DNA of 64,000 bases. Source: a virus. This document shows positions 15,626 to 23,699 of this stretch, in pieces (the first letter of the stretch is position 1; each line of letters starts with the position of its first letter). The position numbers were made by a program, and so were the translations under genes. Location of the stretch: IMG/VR virus record IMGVR_UViG_3300009158_000001, positions 1 to 64,000 of that record, one strand, 5' to 3'. The notes below the pieces were generated by a model. That model saw nothing but the letters and a program-made list of their open reading frames with translations, ran no database searches and was not told the origin of the DNA.

Positions 15626-18175
15626 ATGATTACAAATCTGAGTGAGTTAGTAGAGACGATTGATAGAATTCCAGTCTCTCAATATCTAGAGAAGATTGGC
15701 ATTGAGGTTACGAAAAATAAAAAGGTTGTCTGTGTCAATCCAGACCATGATGACCATAATCCAAGTATGCATGTCTATGATGATCGTGGATATGTAAAAT
15801 GTTTTAGTTGCGGATTCTATGGCAGTTCCTTGAATGTTCATGCGATTAGAACGGGTCGCCAGCTTGCTGGTGATGAATTTGTTGATGTTGCTAAGGAAGT
15901 AGCAGATCTATTTGCTATTGACTATAACTTTGGCAAGCCAAGCCCAGAAGAGATTGAGCGTCAAAAGTATTTTCAAGTATATCATGAGGTCTCCTCATCT
16001 ATTACAAAGATTACTGATACTGCTCACCCAGATTTGTATAAGTATATTGCAGAGCGTTCATGGAACGCAGATAAGCTGCTTGAGATGGGAGTTGGCTATG
16101 TTGAGATCGGTGACGGTCTTACCGTACTAGATAAGCTAAGAGAAGAGCGTCCTGACCAGGGATTTGGCATCTATGACACAAGCATGTTTGCTGATCCTCA
16201 GAATAAGCTAGTAACCACATTCTATGACGAGAAAGGCAGAACCGTTGGTTTCGCAGCTCGTAAGATTACTTGGCAGAAGGGCGACAAGGATAAGTGGGTA
16301 AACACCAGTGGCATTGTCCCAATCTTTGATAAGAGCAACCTGCTTTACAATCATAAGATTGCTAAGCAAGCTATCAAGTCAGGTGCTGATACCCTCTATG
16401 TTTTTGAGGGCCAGAGCAGTGCAATTACCTGTTATCATAATGGCCTTAAGGCTACTGTGGCAGCAGGTGGTTCTAGCCTAACTCCCGGTCAGGCTAGACT
16501 ACTTAAGAACCTCAATCCTAGCAAGTATGTACTTTGCTTTGATCCTGATGATGCAGGTATTAAATGCACTATCAATGCAATCAGAGAACATGCTAGCACA
16601 CTAGGCGGCCATAAGCTTTACGTAAAAGATCTTCGTACCAACGGCGACCTTGACCCAGACGAGTTTATTCGCGCTAATGACATTGAAGTATTTAAGGGCA
16701 TTGAGAATATCCCTGCATTTGACTGGCTCTTTGGTGAACTAACCAGAGAGAATGGATCCCGCGAGGTTATGCTTGATCTCATTAAGCTTATCTCCAGCTT
16801 CCATAGTCCTCTAGAACGAGAAGATCTAGCTCGCAGTCTTAGCATGAAGACTGGTTACAGCTTCAATACTATCACTGAAGAGATTGACAATATTGTAAAT
16901 GAGAAAGAGCTTACTCAGAAGCAGAAGGTAAAGGACCTTACTGATCAGGCTATGCTTGATATTCGTAAGAATCCTACTAGCGCTATCTCAGTACTTGATG
17001 GTCTTAGGACCAGGATTGAAAGCATTCAAGCTGATACTAATACTAGTGTTAGCAGTGGTGACTTCTATCTTCAAGAGATGCTTCGTTTTCAAGATGAAGC
17101 AGAAGCGTTTGAAGCTGTATTCCCTGGTTTCCAAATGCCACTCATGCCCGGATTTGCCAGCGCATTTAACAATGACTGGTCAAGAGGTCGCATGATCTGC
17201 ATAGGTGGCGAAGAGAATGCAGGTAAGAGCTCATTCAGTAGCTTTACATGTTACAACCTAGCACTGCCAGAAGCTGACAACAATCTTCATGTTCTTTATA
17301 TGACTATTGACGATAGCGTTCCTGAGTTGTTTCCTAAGTTTGTAGCTATGGCTGGCCGTCATCGTACTCGTGGTTATCGCGGATACGCAGACGGCTTTCC
17401 TCTAGAGATCAATCATATTGTTCGTCCTAAGTACTGGGGTAAGATCCTTCGGGATATTGATCCTCAGTTAGAACAGGATATGCTTTATGCTTATAAGGTT
17501 GGCTATCAAGAGATTATGAAGATGGCCCGCGAAGAGCGTCTAGTTCTTTTTGGCATTCCACATGCCCAGAATCTAGAAGACTTTGAGCGTGCTATTGCTA
17601 GCTTCCGCAAGAAGTACCCTAGCGATAATATCTTTGCTTACTTGGATAATATCCATAAGCTTCCGCTTGGCAATGCCGATGCACGTCTTGCATTCAAGGA
17701 TATCTCTAATCGTGTTAAGATGGCTTCAGTCCGTCACAACATTGCTATTGGCGGTACCCTAGAATACAACAGCGACTCGAATAAGAGGCAGAAGGATCAA
17801 CGTCCTACCAACTCTAGCCTAGCAGAGTCTCGTGCCTTTAGATACGACGCTAGCGCCATTGTACACGTTTATAATCATAAGCATGTATTCGGCGATAAGA
17901 GTAACTGGTACCATGAGACTAAGAGTGTTAGCCGTCCTGGTGTAGTTCAGAAGTTCCCAGTCATCGAAGCAATTATTGGCAAGAACAAGATCTCAGGTGA
18001 TAAGGACACTCACTGTTTCCTATTTCATCCTACGAGTTCTTGGTTCGAAGAAGTTGACACCTATGAGATTGCTCAGGTTGTCAATGCCAGAGACCAGGCT
18101 GACGATAAAAATAACAAAGACTATGCCAAGAAAGAAGATGTTGACGTCTGGGCACTAGAGGATGACAATGCCTAG
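15626..18175 (+). CDS. Bifunctional DNA primase-helicase
   Basis: This 849-residue replisome protein has a fused-primase order like T7 gp4. A CHC2-type zinc finger comes first (C36, H41, C59, C62 in CVNPDHDDHN...KCFSCG). A TOPRIM domain follows, with VFEGQSS (E261) and FDPDDAG (D306, D308). After a linker, a DnaB/RecA-like helicase carries Walker A GGEENAGKS (527-535), MTIDDS (559-564), and Walker B-like YLDNIHKL (672-679). It should unwind DNA and lay primers for the split DnaE polymerase. A strong GAGGAG precedes ATG 15626, eight bases after the sigma gene. It is longer than T7 gp4 (566 aa), mainly in the linker and the C-terminus. Confidence 0.92.
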   Translation: MITNLSELVETIDRIPVSQYLEKIGIEVTKNKKVVCVNPDHDDHNPSMHVYDDRGYVKCFSCGFYGSSLNVHAIRTGRQLAGDEFVDVAKEVADLFAIDYNFGKPSPEEIERQKYFQVYHEVSSSITKITDTAHPDLYKYIAERSWNADKLLEMGVGYVEIGDGLTVLDKLREERPDQGFGIYDTSMFADPQNKLVTTFYDEKGRTVGFAARKITWQKGDKDKWVNTSGIVPIFDKSNLLYNHKIAKQAIKSGADTLYVFEGQSSAITCYHNGLKATVAAGGSSLTPGQARLLKNLNPSKYVLCFDPDDAGIKCTINAIREHASTLGGHKLYVKDLRTNGDLDPDEFIRANDIEVFKGIENIPAFDWLFGELTRENGSREVMLDLIKLISSFHSPLEREDLARSLSMKTGYSFNTITEEIDNIVNEKELTQKQKVKDLTDQAMLDIRKNPTSAISVLDGLRTRIESIQADTNTSVSSGDFYLQEMLRFQDEAEAFEAVFPGFQMPLMPGFASAFNNDWSRGRMICIGGEENAGKSSFSSFTCYNLALPEADNNLHVLYMTIDDSVPELFPKFVAMAGRHRTRGYRGYADGFPLEINHIVRPKYWGKILRDIDPQLEQDMLYAYKVGYQEIMKMAREERLVLFGIPHAQNLEDFERAIASFRKKYPSDNIFAYLDNIHKLPLGNADARLAFKDISNRVKMASVRHNIAIGGTLEYNSDSNKRQKDQRPTNSSLAESRAFRYDASAIVHVYNHKHVFGDKSNWYHETKSVSRPGVVQKFPVIEAIIGKNKISGDKDTHCFLFHPTSSWFEEVDTYEIAQVVNARDQADDKNNKDYAKKEDVDVWALEDDNA

Positions 18176-18920
18176 AATCTCTGCACCAATCGATGACTTA
18201 ATTGATAGCAATGTTAGGCTCCGGGAGCTTAGCATTAATCAATTGATAAGCTTCATGAGGTGTGGAGAATACTTTAGGAATGAAATACTAGAACGAGTTC
18301 CTGCTTGGGACTTCTCAAAAGATCCATATAGCCTGTTACTGCATCATTTAATGGTGTATGTGACAAGCTATTATGGAAGGAAGCAAGTATTTCCATCTGA
18401 CAATGACATTATCTTGAGATTTTCTATAGCTCAAAACTTACTTAGAAAAGCAGGACATAGTTTTATTTTTCATAATAAGAATAACGACATTATATTTTCT
18501 ATATTTAAATGGCGTTCATACTTACAGGAAATAAATATTAAACATGTCAGCCATGTTGAGTTATTCACAAGCTCAGGAATCACAGTTAATTTTGCTATTC
18601 CTATAATTAGTGACAAAGCAATATATCTATTTAGCTATTTGCCACGCAAAGAGTTTATTAAAACAGCTCACTTCCACTTGCCTTTGTTAAAACATTGGAA
18701 TAAGAAAATATATATTGTATATCTAAGCGGATCTAATTATAATATAGAGAATTTCACAGACAAAGAAATTGATTTAAGAAAGCTAAATAGTGTATATGCA
18801 AGTGCACTTTTTGCTTATAAAAAGAATGTCTACTTGCCAATTTTTAATTGTAAATTACAAACATGTCCATTGTACTCTAAGTGCAATAGTATGTATTCAG
18901 ACAATAAGGATAATGAATGA
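18168..18920 (+). CDS. Cas4/RecB-like protein lacking nuclease residues but keeping Fe-S cysteines
   Basis: The 250-residue protein starts at ATG 18168, set by AGAGG upstream; ATG 18162 is too close to it. It opens with SINQLISFMRCGEYFRNEI, the typical entry of RecB/Cas4 nucleases with the first Fe-S cysteine (C32). It ends with NCKLQTCPLYSKC (C228, C233, C239), matching the three C-terminal cluster cysteines. The catalytic strands are altered: the GxLD aspartate aligns with asparagine (ITVNFAIPI, N141), and the ExK strand reads YLFSYL (153-158). It is probably an inactive paralogue or partner of the 13343-14530 nuclease. It overlaps the primase-helicase stop and the next gene (ATGA). Confidence 0.75.
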   Translation: MPRISAPIDDLIDSNVRLRELSINQLISFMRCGEYFRNEILERVPAWDFSKDPYSLLLHHLMVYVTSYYGRKQVFPSDNDIILRFSIAQNLLRKAGHSFIFHNKNNDIIFSIFKWRSYLQEINIKHVSHVELFTSSGITVNFAIPIISDKAIYLFSYLPRKEFIKTAHFHLPLLKHWNKKIYIVYLSGSNYNIENFTDKEIDLRKLNSVYASALFAYKKNVYLPIFNCKLQTCPLYSKCNSMYSDNKDNE

Positions 18921-19294
18921 ACCCTATTGATGTTAATAACCCTACTGCTGACTTACAACAGCCTGCCCATGATCCTACAGGGCAAAGAATGGGTCGCATT
19001 TATGGAGACGCGGCGGAGACGCTTAGAATGCATAATGCTTATAGGCCTAACGTAGGAGGCAAGTACGATCTTAATCGTATTCGTCGAAAGAGAGGAGAAT
19101 ATGAATTCCGACAATTGCAAAGTGCAATGCAGAGAGAGCAGCAAAAGTATTGCGATGAGAACTCTCTTTCTGTCTTAGATTTTCAAGCTAAGTACGCAGA
19201 AGAGCCAGAGATTCTAGAACATATCTATGAGCGAGCTTTTAATAGCTTGCCCAAGCAATGCCGTACGATTCTTGGAGTTAATATTAATAAGTAG
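18917..19294 (+). CDS. Hypothetical protein (125 aa), basic and helical
   Basis: The start codon overlaps the upstream stop as ATGA, so translation is probably coupled. The first 50 residues are polar and likely flexible (Pro/Asn-rich). Residues 53-85 form a highly charged helix (NRIRRKRGEYEFRQLQSAMQ), and the rest is helical and acidic. The basic helix could bind nucleic acid, but no known motif is present. Its place between the Cas4-like protein and dUTPase suggests a DNA-metabolism accessory role by context only. Confidence 0.65.
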   Translation: MNPIDVNNPTADLQQPAHDPTGQRMGRIYGDAAETLRMHNAYRPNVGGKYDLNRIRRKRGEYEFRQLQSAMQREQQKYCDENSLSVLDFQAKYAEEPEILEHIYERAFNSLPKQCRTILGVNINK

Positions 19295-19308
19295 TATTGG
19301 AGAAGTAT

Positions 19309-19869
19309 ATGAGTAACTTTATTTATGTTTTGCCCACTAGTTCCAGAGTAGCAGCTTTACTTTCTAATAAAGCTCAAAAGAATTATCAAGCTAAAACTTT
19401 AGATTTGTTTTTTGATATCCCTAAGGATATATTTCTTGTAGGTTCTCACAGCTCTGAAGATGCTTTAACTTATATGATGCCTCTTGGTTTTAAGACTTAC
19501 GCTCCTCCTGGAGCAGATATGTTTTTACTTCCAAGAAGCAGCTCAGGTAATTTGCGTAAGCTTAATCCTACAATTATGGATCCTCCGTACATTGAAAGAC
19601 TTAAAGCAGCTAACATTGACGTCTATGACACAGATGCACTTACATTAGCTAATACAGTTGGTTATATTGACTGGGATTATCGAAATGAATGGAAAGCTTT
19701 AGTCAGAACAGTTCGTGATATTACAATAGATAATGAGCGCGCTTATCTTCAGGCTATTCCACTTGAGCCAAGTAAGTTTCTATTTAAGATTGTAGATGAT
19801 ATTTCTCAAATTCCTGCAGAGTATCTTGATACTCAAAGAGGACAAAATGGATTTGGAAGCACAAACTAA
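19309..19869 (+). CDS. dut: dUTPase (deoxyuridine triphosphatase)
   Basis: Hydrolyses dUTP to dUMP, keeping uracil out of DNA and supplying dTMP precursor. The start is ATG 19309 behind GGAGAAG; a TTG at 19297 is less likely. The 186 residues show the trimeric dUTPase motifs: PRSSSG (75-80), NTVGYIDWDYRNEW (115-128, catalytic D121), a motif-4-like DNERAYLQAI (141-150), and the C-terminal arm RGQNGFGSTN (177-186) that closes over the base. Motif 1 is poorly conserved (APPGADMFLL), and the N-terminus is longer than usual. The methyltransferase gene begins inside its end. Confidence 0.88.
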   Translation: MSNFIYVLPTSSRVAALLSNKAQKNYQAKTLDLFFDIPKDIFLVGSHSSEDALTYMMPLGFKTYAPPGADMFLLPRSSSGNLRKLNPTIMDPPYIERLKAANIDVYDTDALTLANTVGYIDWDYRNEWKALVRTVRDITIDNERAYLQAIPLEPSKFLFKIVDDISQIPAEYLDTQRGQNGFGSTN

Positions 19870-20785
19870 AACTTACTTTGAGCTGTTTGCTGGAACCGGC
19901 ATAGGCGGTATGCCCTTTGATGCTCTTGGGTATACCTGCCTTGGCTATTCTGAATACAATAAGTATGCGGCTAGCAACTATGATGCTAATTTCCCCAGAC
20001 GTACTAACTATGGGGATATTACATTAATAGACGAAAAGACTTTACCAGACTTTGATGTCTTAATAGGTGGCAGTCCATGCACTGATATATCTAAAGCTAA
20101 TATGAATATTACTGGTCTTGCTGGAAATGAAAGTAAACTATTCTATGACTACATTAGAATCTTAGATCATAAACTTCCTAAGTACTTTGTATTTGAGAAT
20201 GTAAAAAATCTTTTATACTGCAATAAAGGTGCTGATCTTAAGATCGTACTTAATGAACTGCAGAAGAACTATAACATAGTCTATAAGCTTTTAAACACAG
20301 CAGATTATGGAATTCCACAAAGACGACTGCGTTTGTATATTATTGGACAGCGAAAAGATCTTGGAGATTTTCATTTTAACTTTCCTATGCCTTTCCATTT
20401 AGACACTAAAGCTCAAGATCTACTTGATGAACTTGTTGACGATAAGTATTACTTGTCACCTAAAGCACATGCATATGTGACATGCACTCATGTCAAGTAT
20501 GGTAGATCAATCAAGTGGAATCTTCCAGTTGCTGTAACTCTTTTAGCTTCTATGCATAAGAATAAAAGAGCTGGTATATGTAACTATTACGATATGCCAA
20601 CTGCTCCAGTAGGAAAAACAAAGTTAAGACGTCCTACTCCCAGGGAATGTGCCCGTCTTCAGGGCTTACCAGATACATATAAAATTGTAGTATCAGATAC
20701 ACAAGCTTATATGCTTATGGGTAATGCTATGAGTTTAAATGTTGTTACTTTATTGGCAAATGAAATAGACAGGATATGGAAGTAA
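19847..20785 (+). CDS. DNA (cytosine-5) methyltransferase
   Basis: A 312-residue C5-methyltransferase starting at ATG 19847 after AGAGGAC, overlapping the dUTPase gene by 23 bases. Motif I is FAGTGIGG (14-21), motif IV GGSPC with catalytic C78, motif VI FENVKNL (116-122), motif VIII QRRLRLYIIG (158-167), and motifs IX-X RPTPRECARLQGLP and GNAMSLNVV near the end. The target-recognition region is short, so specificity cannot be read. It probably marks phage DNA against host restriction or affects gene timing. No cognate restriction enzyme is adjacent, but a Vsr-like endonuclease lies two genes downstream. Confidence 0.92.
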   Translation: MDLEAQTKTYFELFAGTGIGGMPFDALGYTCLGYSEYNKYAASNYDANFPRRTNYGDITLIDEKTLPDFDVLIGGSPCTDISKANMNITGLAGNESKLFYDYIRILDHKLPKYFVFENVKNLLYCNKGADLKIVLNELQKNYNIVYKLLNTADYGIPQRRLRLYIIGQRKDLGDFHFNFPMPFHLDTKAQDLLDELVDDKYYLSPKAHAYVTCTHVKYGRSIKWNLPVAVTLLASMHKNKRAGICNYYDMPTAPVGKTKLRRPTPRECARLQGLPDTYKIVVSDTQAYMLMGNAMSLNVVTLLANEIDRIWK

Positions 20786-20786
20786 A

Positions 20787-21092
20787 ATGGCAACCTTTAA
20801 TAAATACTTCGGTGGCCTTCAGGTAACTGACGGCAAACAATATGAATTGGATAATGCAATACCAGATGCAACTGGCAAAACAAGTGTTAGACATATTTGC
20901 ACTGTCAGCAAAGGATTCAGAACATTTGTTATGTTAAGAATTCGAAAAGGCCTAGAAGAGAAATGGTATTTAAATGAAACTACATCTGGTCAGCCAGAGA
21001 TGATTGAGAACGATGAAGAGTATCGTGAGATAGCTAAGTTTGTCGATGACTGGCTTGCTCAGATTAGTGGCATTAAATTCGGTCAGCAATGA
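20787..21092 (+). CDS. Hypothetical protein (101 aa)
   Basis: A small protein one base after the methyltransferase stop, with GGAAG upstream of ATG 20787. It has an alternating beta-rich first two thirds (RHICTVSKGFRTFVMLRIRKG, EKWYLNET) and a helical acidic end (EYREIAKFVDDWLAQISG). No catalytic motif or family is recognised. Its four-base ATGA overlap with the following endonuclease gene suggests joint expression. Confidence 0.7.
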   Translation: MATFNKYFGGLQVTDGKQYELDNAIPDATGKTSVRHICTVSKGFRTFVMLRIRKGLEEKWYLNETTSGQPEMIENDEEYREIAKFVDDWLAQISGIKFGQQ

Positions 21093-21649
21093 TTTATGCA
21101 CAGAATGCAAGTTCCTACCATCGCAAAATGGGAGAACTTCTTGAGCAGATGAACTTTGGTGGCTTAGGTATATATCAGGAACATATTGTAAAAGATATAT
21201 GTCCAGAACATCCAAGCCCTCTTGATCGTTTTGACTTTTATATTCCTAGTCTAAATCTAGTAATAGAAGTCCACGGAGAGCAACATTATAAAGCTGCAAC
21301 CTTTGGTGGTATATCTCAGCAAAAAGCTGATTTTAACTTTGCCAAAGGATCCCTCAGGGATACTGATAAAGCTTTATCGGCTAAGAAAGCAGGGCTTATT
21401 TATATAGCATTTAGTTATAAAGATAAGTTTACACAAGAAGTGTTTGACAACAAACATAAAGAAGCTATACTTGAACTAGAGAACAATGGTTTTCAACAAG
21501 TAATCCAAGAGCCAAATCAAACTATCCTTGATCATAGAAAACGTGTATCTTCTATAAATAAAGAATATGCACAACGCGTATATCAAGAGCAAAAAGAAAA
21601 TGGAAAATCTGAATTTAAATCACATACAGGTTTCTTCAAAAAGAAATAA
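21089..21649 (+). CDS. Vsr-like / PD-(D/E)XK endonuclease
   Basis: The 186-residue protein has a compact nuclease core: RFDFYIPSLNLVIEVHGEQHY (47-67) provides D49, E60 and the histidines H62 and H66. It is followed by DTDKALSAKKAGLIYIAFSY (91-110), the usual closing helix and strand. This is the arrangement of Vsr-like and EDxHD endonucleases, a group that includes very-short-patch repair enzymes and some phage homing endonucleases. The C-terminus is a charged helix. Proximity to a C5-methyltransferase recalls bacterial dcm-vsr pairs, but the catalytic details do not prove a mismatch-repair role. The start overlaps the upstream stop. Confidence 0.7.
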   Translation: MIYAQNASSYHRKMGELLEQMNFGGLGIYQEHIVKDICPEHPSPLDRFDFYIPSLNLVIEVHGEQHYKAATFGGISQQKADFNFAKGSLRDTDKALSAKKAGLIYIAFSYKDKFTQEVFDNKHKEAILELENNGFQQVIQEPNQTILDHRKRVSSINKEYAQRVYQEQKENGKSEFKSHTGFFKKK

Positions 21650-21657
21650 GGAATTGC

Positions 21658-22200
21658 TTGAGTCAAGTTAGCCTATTTAGAATTGTTATTGATGGCGAAC
21701 CTATTAGCAAAAGCAATGCTACTATGAGTAGGTTTAACTGGAAGACTAAGAAGAGTGAAGTGTATGTTCCAGAAAAGTTTCTAGACTATGAGAAACTTAT
21801 CACTCATCAGATTGACGAATACTTAAGTCAGTTCCCTGGCGTTGAGCGTCCGCTCTTTAAGGTTGGTCCAGTTCAAATGAACATACATTATTTCTTAGGT
21901 ACTAAGCGTCGCAAAGATTTACCTAATCTTCCTAAAACAACTTGTGATGCTTTAACTGGCCAGGTATACGGTGATGATTGTCAGATTGTTGCGATGAATT
22001 TGTTTAAGTACTATGACGCTCTTAATCCTAGAGTGGTAATAGAAGTCTTGCCTATTTTAGATGGTGTTGAGTATCCAATTCCAAACACACTACTGGCTAC
22101 TGAGGATCAGAAAAAGACTAGGCCAAAAAAGAAAACTACCGATGCAAAGCCCACAAAAAGTAAAAATACTCGTAAACCTAGAAAGAAATCTAACAAATAA
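21658..22200 (+). CDS. rusA: RusA-family Holliday-junction resolvase
   Basis: The probable start is TTG 21658, with AAGGA at 21648-21652 and the conserved N-terminus (VIDGEPISKSNA) lying before the first ATG (21724). The core RRKDLPNLPKTTCDALTGQVYGDDCQI (84-110) has the RusA order of acidic residues: D87, D97, D106 and D107. One oddity is that the second aspartate of the usual D-x-D-N is proline here (KDLPN). The last 40 residues are a Lys/Thr-rich basic tail not found in the short 120-residue E. coli protein. It should cleave four-way junctions made by the RecA-like recombinase. Confidence 0.85.
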   Translation: MSQVSLFRIVIDGEPISKSNATMSRFNWKTKKSEVYVPEKFLDYEKLITHQIDEYLSQFPGVERPLFKVGPVQMNIHYFLGTKRRKDLPNLPKTTCDALTGQVYGDDCQIVAMNLFKYYDALNPRVVIEVLPILDGVEYPIPNTLLATEDQKKTRPKKKTTDAKPTKSKNTRKPRKKSNK

Positions 22201-22228
22201 GTTAGATATTGTAAAAAAATATGATAAA

Positions 22229-22366
22229 ATGCCGCTTACTCTTCGGTCATTTGTGAGATCTTACTTTTTAGGAATGACTCAAACTGAGATACAAAATACT
22301 ATGATTCTCACGGTTAGCGAGTACAAAGAACTAAAACAACAAATGATAGACACATTAAGTGATTAA
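22229..22366 (+). CDS. Small HTH-like protein (45 aa or longer)
   Basis: A short frame after the resolvase ends at 22366, inside the ribosome site of the next gene. From ATG 22229 it gives 45 residues; from in-frame ATG 22142, inside rusA, 74 residues. Neither has a strong ribosome site. The sequence RSYFLGMTQTEIQNTMILTV has the spacing of a helix-turn-helix as in sigma region 4 or small repressors. The frame looks protein-like but is short, so this is tentative. Confidence 0.4.
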   Translation: MPLTLRSFVRSYFLGMTQTEIQNTMILTVSEYKELKQQMIDTLSD

Positions 22367-22376
22367 AGGAGATAAA

Positions 22377-23096
22377 ATGGCTAAGGCAAAAGGAATGAGT
22401 CCAGTTGTAAGTGCAAAGCCAACTGGCGAAGAGTTGCTAACTGATGAACTAAGACGTGAGCTAGAAGACCAACCAGAGATTAAGAACATTATTGTTAACG
22501 CAACATCACAAACAGATATTGTCAACAAGATGAGAGAGTTTGCTCCTGTAAGCTCTAACATTCATGTATTTACAAATCCAGCATTAATGATACCCGGAGG
22601 AGAAGCCTTTCAAAAGCAAGAACTTCTAACTACCAGTATTCATACTGCTATCTGCTCATATGGCAATCTCACAGAACTTAGACTAGTGTGTGGTCCAAGT
22701 TACGATTATATTCCTGTTAAGCATGAAATTGCTAATCCAACCAAGATCAGTAAGCTAGAAGCTGCAGAGTTAATTAGTAAACTTGTATACACAAACCCTA
22801 AGGCTATAGGGTTTAGCTACCGTCAGGATTCCAAGGTTGTTGATGGTAATACTCGTTGGTTCTGGACCTTAGATGTTTTTGTTAGCAAGGACAAGACAAG
22901 AGCTGATCTTCTTGCTGATCATATATCTAAAGAGCCAGAGCTTAAAACTAAACTTGATAAGGAGTGGCTACTTCGCAAAGCAGAACTTGCTACGTTCGGT
23001 AATCCAGAAAAAGTTTATAATGCTTTAAAGAAAGATATTTACAAGAATATTGCATGGAACCCTGCATATTATGCAGTTGTTCTTCCCACTAATTAA
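22377..23096 (+). CDS. Hypothetical protein (239 aa)
   Basis: ATG 22377 follows a perfect AAGGAG (22366-22371); the in-frame GTG upstream is not needed. A polar, acidic N-terminal third (1-60) is followed by a mixed alpha/beta region with strands such as ELRLVCGPSYDYIPV and RWFWTLDVFVSK, and a charged helical end. I see no catalytic signature. The strong ribosome site and lack of signal peptide suggest an abundant cytoplasmic or virion-associated protein. It is adjacent to the secreted Cys-rich protein gene but shares nothing visible with it. Confidence 0.75.
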   Translation: MAKAKGMSPVVSAKPTGEELLTDELRRELEDQPEIKNIIVNATSQTDIVNKMREFAPVSSNIHVFTNPALMIPGGEAFQKQELLTTSIHTAICSYGNLTELRLVCGPSYDYIPVKHEIANPTKISKLEAAELISKLVYTNPKAIGFSYRQDSKVVDGNTRWFWTLDVFVSKDKTRADLLADHISKEPELKTKLDKEWLLRKAELATFGNPEKVYNALKKDIYKNIAWNPAYYAVVLPTN

Positions 23097-23110
23097 AAAT
23101 GGAGATTAAA

Positions 23111-23662
23111 ATGAATAAGATTAAGTTTTCCCTAGTTTCGTTTCTTGCTACTCTACTTGTAGCTTCAACTGCCTATGCCACTGAGTGTGTCACAACGGCT
23201 GACTGTGCCACAGGCGAGACCTGCCAGGCTGTGGCCAGCGCTGAGTGTCCTCCCTGTGCTGAAGGTTCAGCCTGTGACTCCTGTGCTACAGAGATCCTTG
23301 CTTGTGTCCCCGAGGCAGTCCCTGCTCCTTGCGATACCGCTACTTCAGGTTCCGGTTCAGGTTCTGAGGGCTCAGCTGCCGTTGATCCTGATTGTGGATC
23401 TGGCGACCCTGCAGGTAGCGGTTCAGGTTCAGGTGAGGTTATTCCCGTAGACGGCAGTGGTTCTGGCGCTGGCGCTGACGCTGGCGCTGATACCGCTCTT
23501 CCCGAGACTGATGGTAGCGGCTCAGGAGCGGCCGTCTCTGCTGATAAAAGCAAAGAGGAAAGTGGGTGTTCAGTGGTTTCTAATACTGCTAGTGTCTTCG
23601 GTATTTTTGCTATGATTGGTACTATTCTATTTCTTCGTAGACGTAATACAATTTCCAAGTAA
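23111..23662 (+). CDS. Secreted Cys-rich, Gly/Ser-repeat protein with MYXO-CTERM-like surface anchor
   Basis: ATG 23111 follows GGAG (23101-23104). The 183 residues form four parts. There is a signal peptide with cleavage after AYA (21-23). A cysteine-rich domain with nine cysteines (C26 to C74) starts CVTTADCATGETC, a pattern frequent in myxobacterial surface proteins. A Gly/Ser/Ala/Asp linker follows (about 78-145). The C-terminal signal has GCS (152-154), a 20-residue membrane segment and RRR (176-178). That last part fits the MYXO-CTERM sorting signal of Myxococcota and relatives. The gene is visibly richer in G+C than its neighbours, suggesting acquisition from a host. It may coat the infected cell, for example to block superinfection; function is unknown. 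Confidence 0.8.
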   Translation: MNKIKFSLVSFLATLLVASTAYATECVTTADCATGETCQAVASAECPPCAEGSACDSCATEILACVPEAVPAPCDTATSGSGSGSEGSAAVDPDCGSGDPAGSGSGSGEVIPVDGSGSGAGADAGADTALPETDGSGSGAAVSADKSKEESGCSVVSNTASVFGIFAMIGTILFLRRRNTISK

Positions 23663-23699
23663 TAGACTTTTATTTATTTTTACTTATTAAGGATAAGCA

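Noticed and set aside
23497-23520. LPXTG sortase signal (LPETD) in the Cys-rich protein
   Set aside because: The glycine is absent at the fifth position, and the motif lies about 25 residues from the membrane segment; the Gly-Cys-Ser and RRR fit a MYXO-CTERM-type signal better.
23173-23658. Long minus-strand frame opposite the MYXO-CTERM-like gene
   Set aside because: It is a shadow of the G+C-rich Gly/Ser coding region. It has repetitive Pro/Glu/Ala composition, no ribosome site, and runs against the operon direction.
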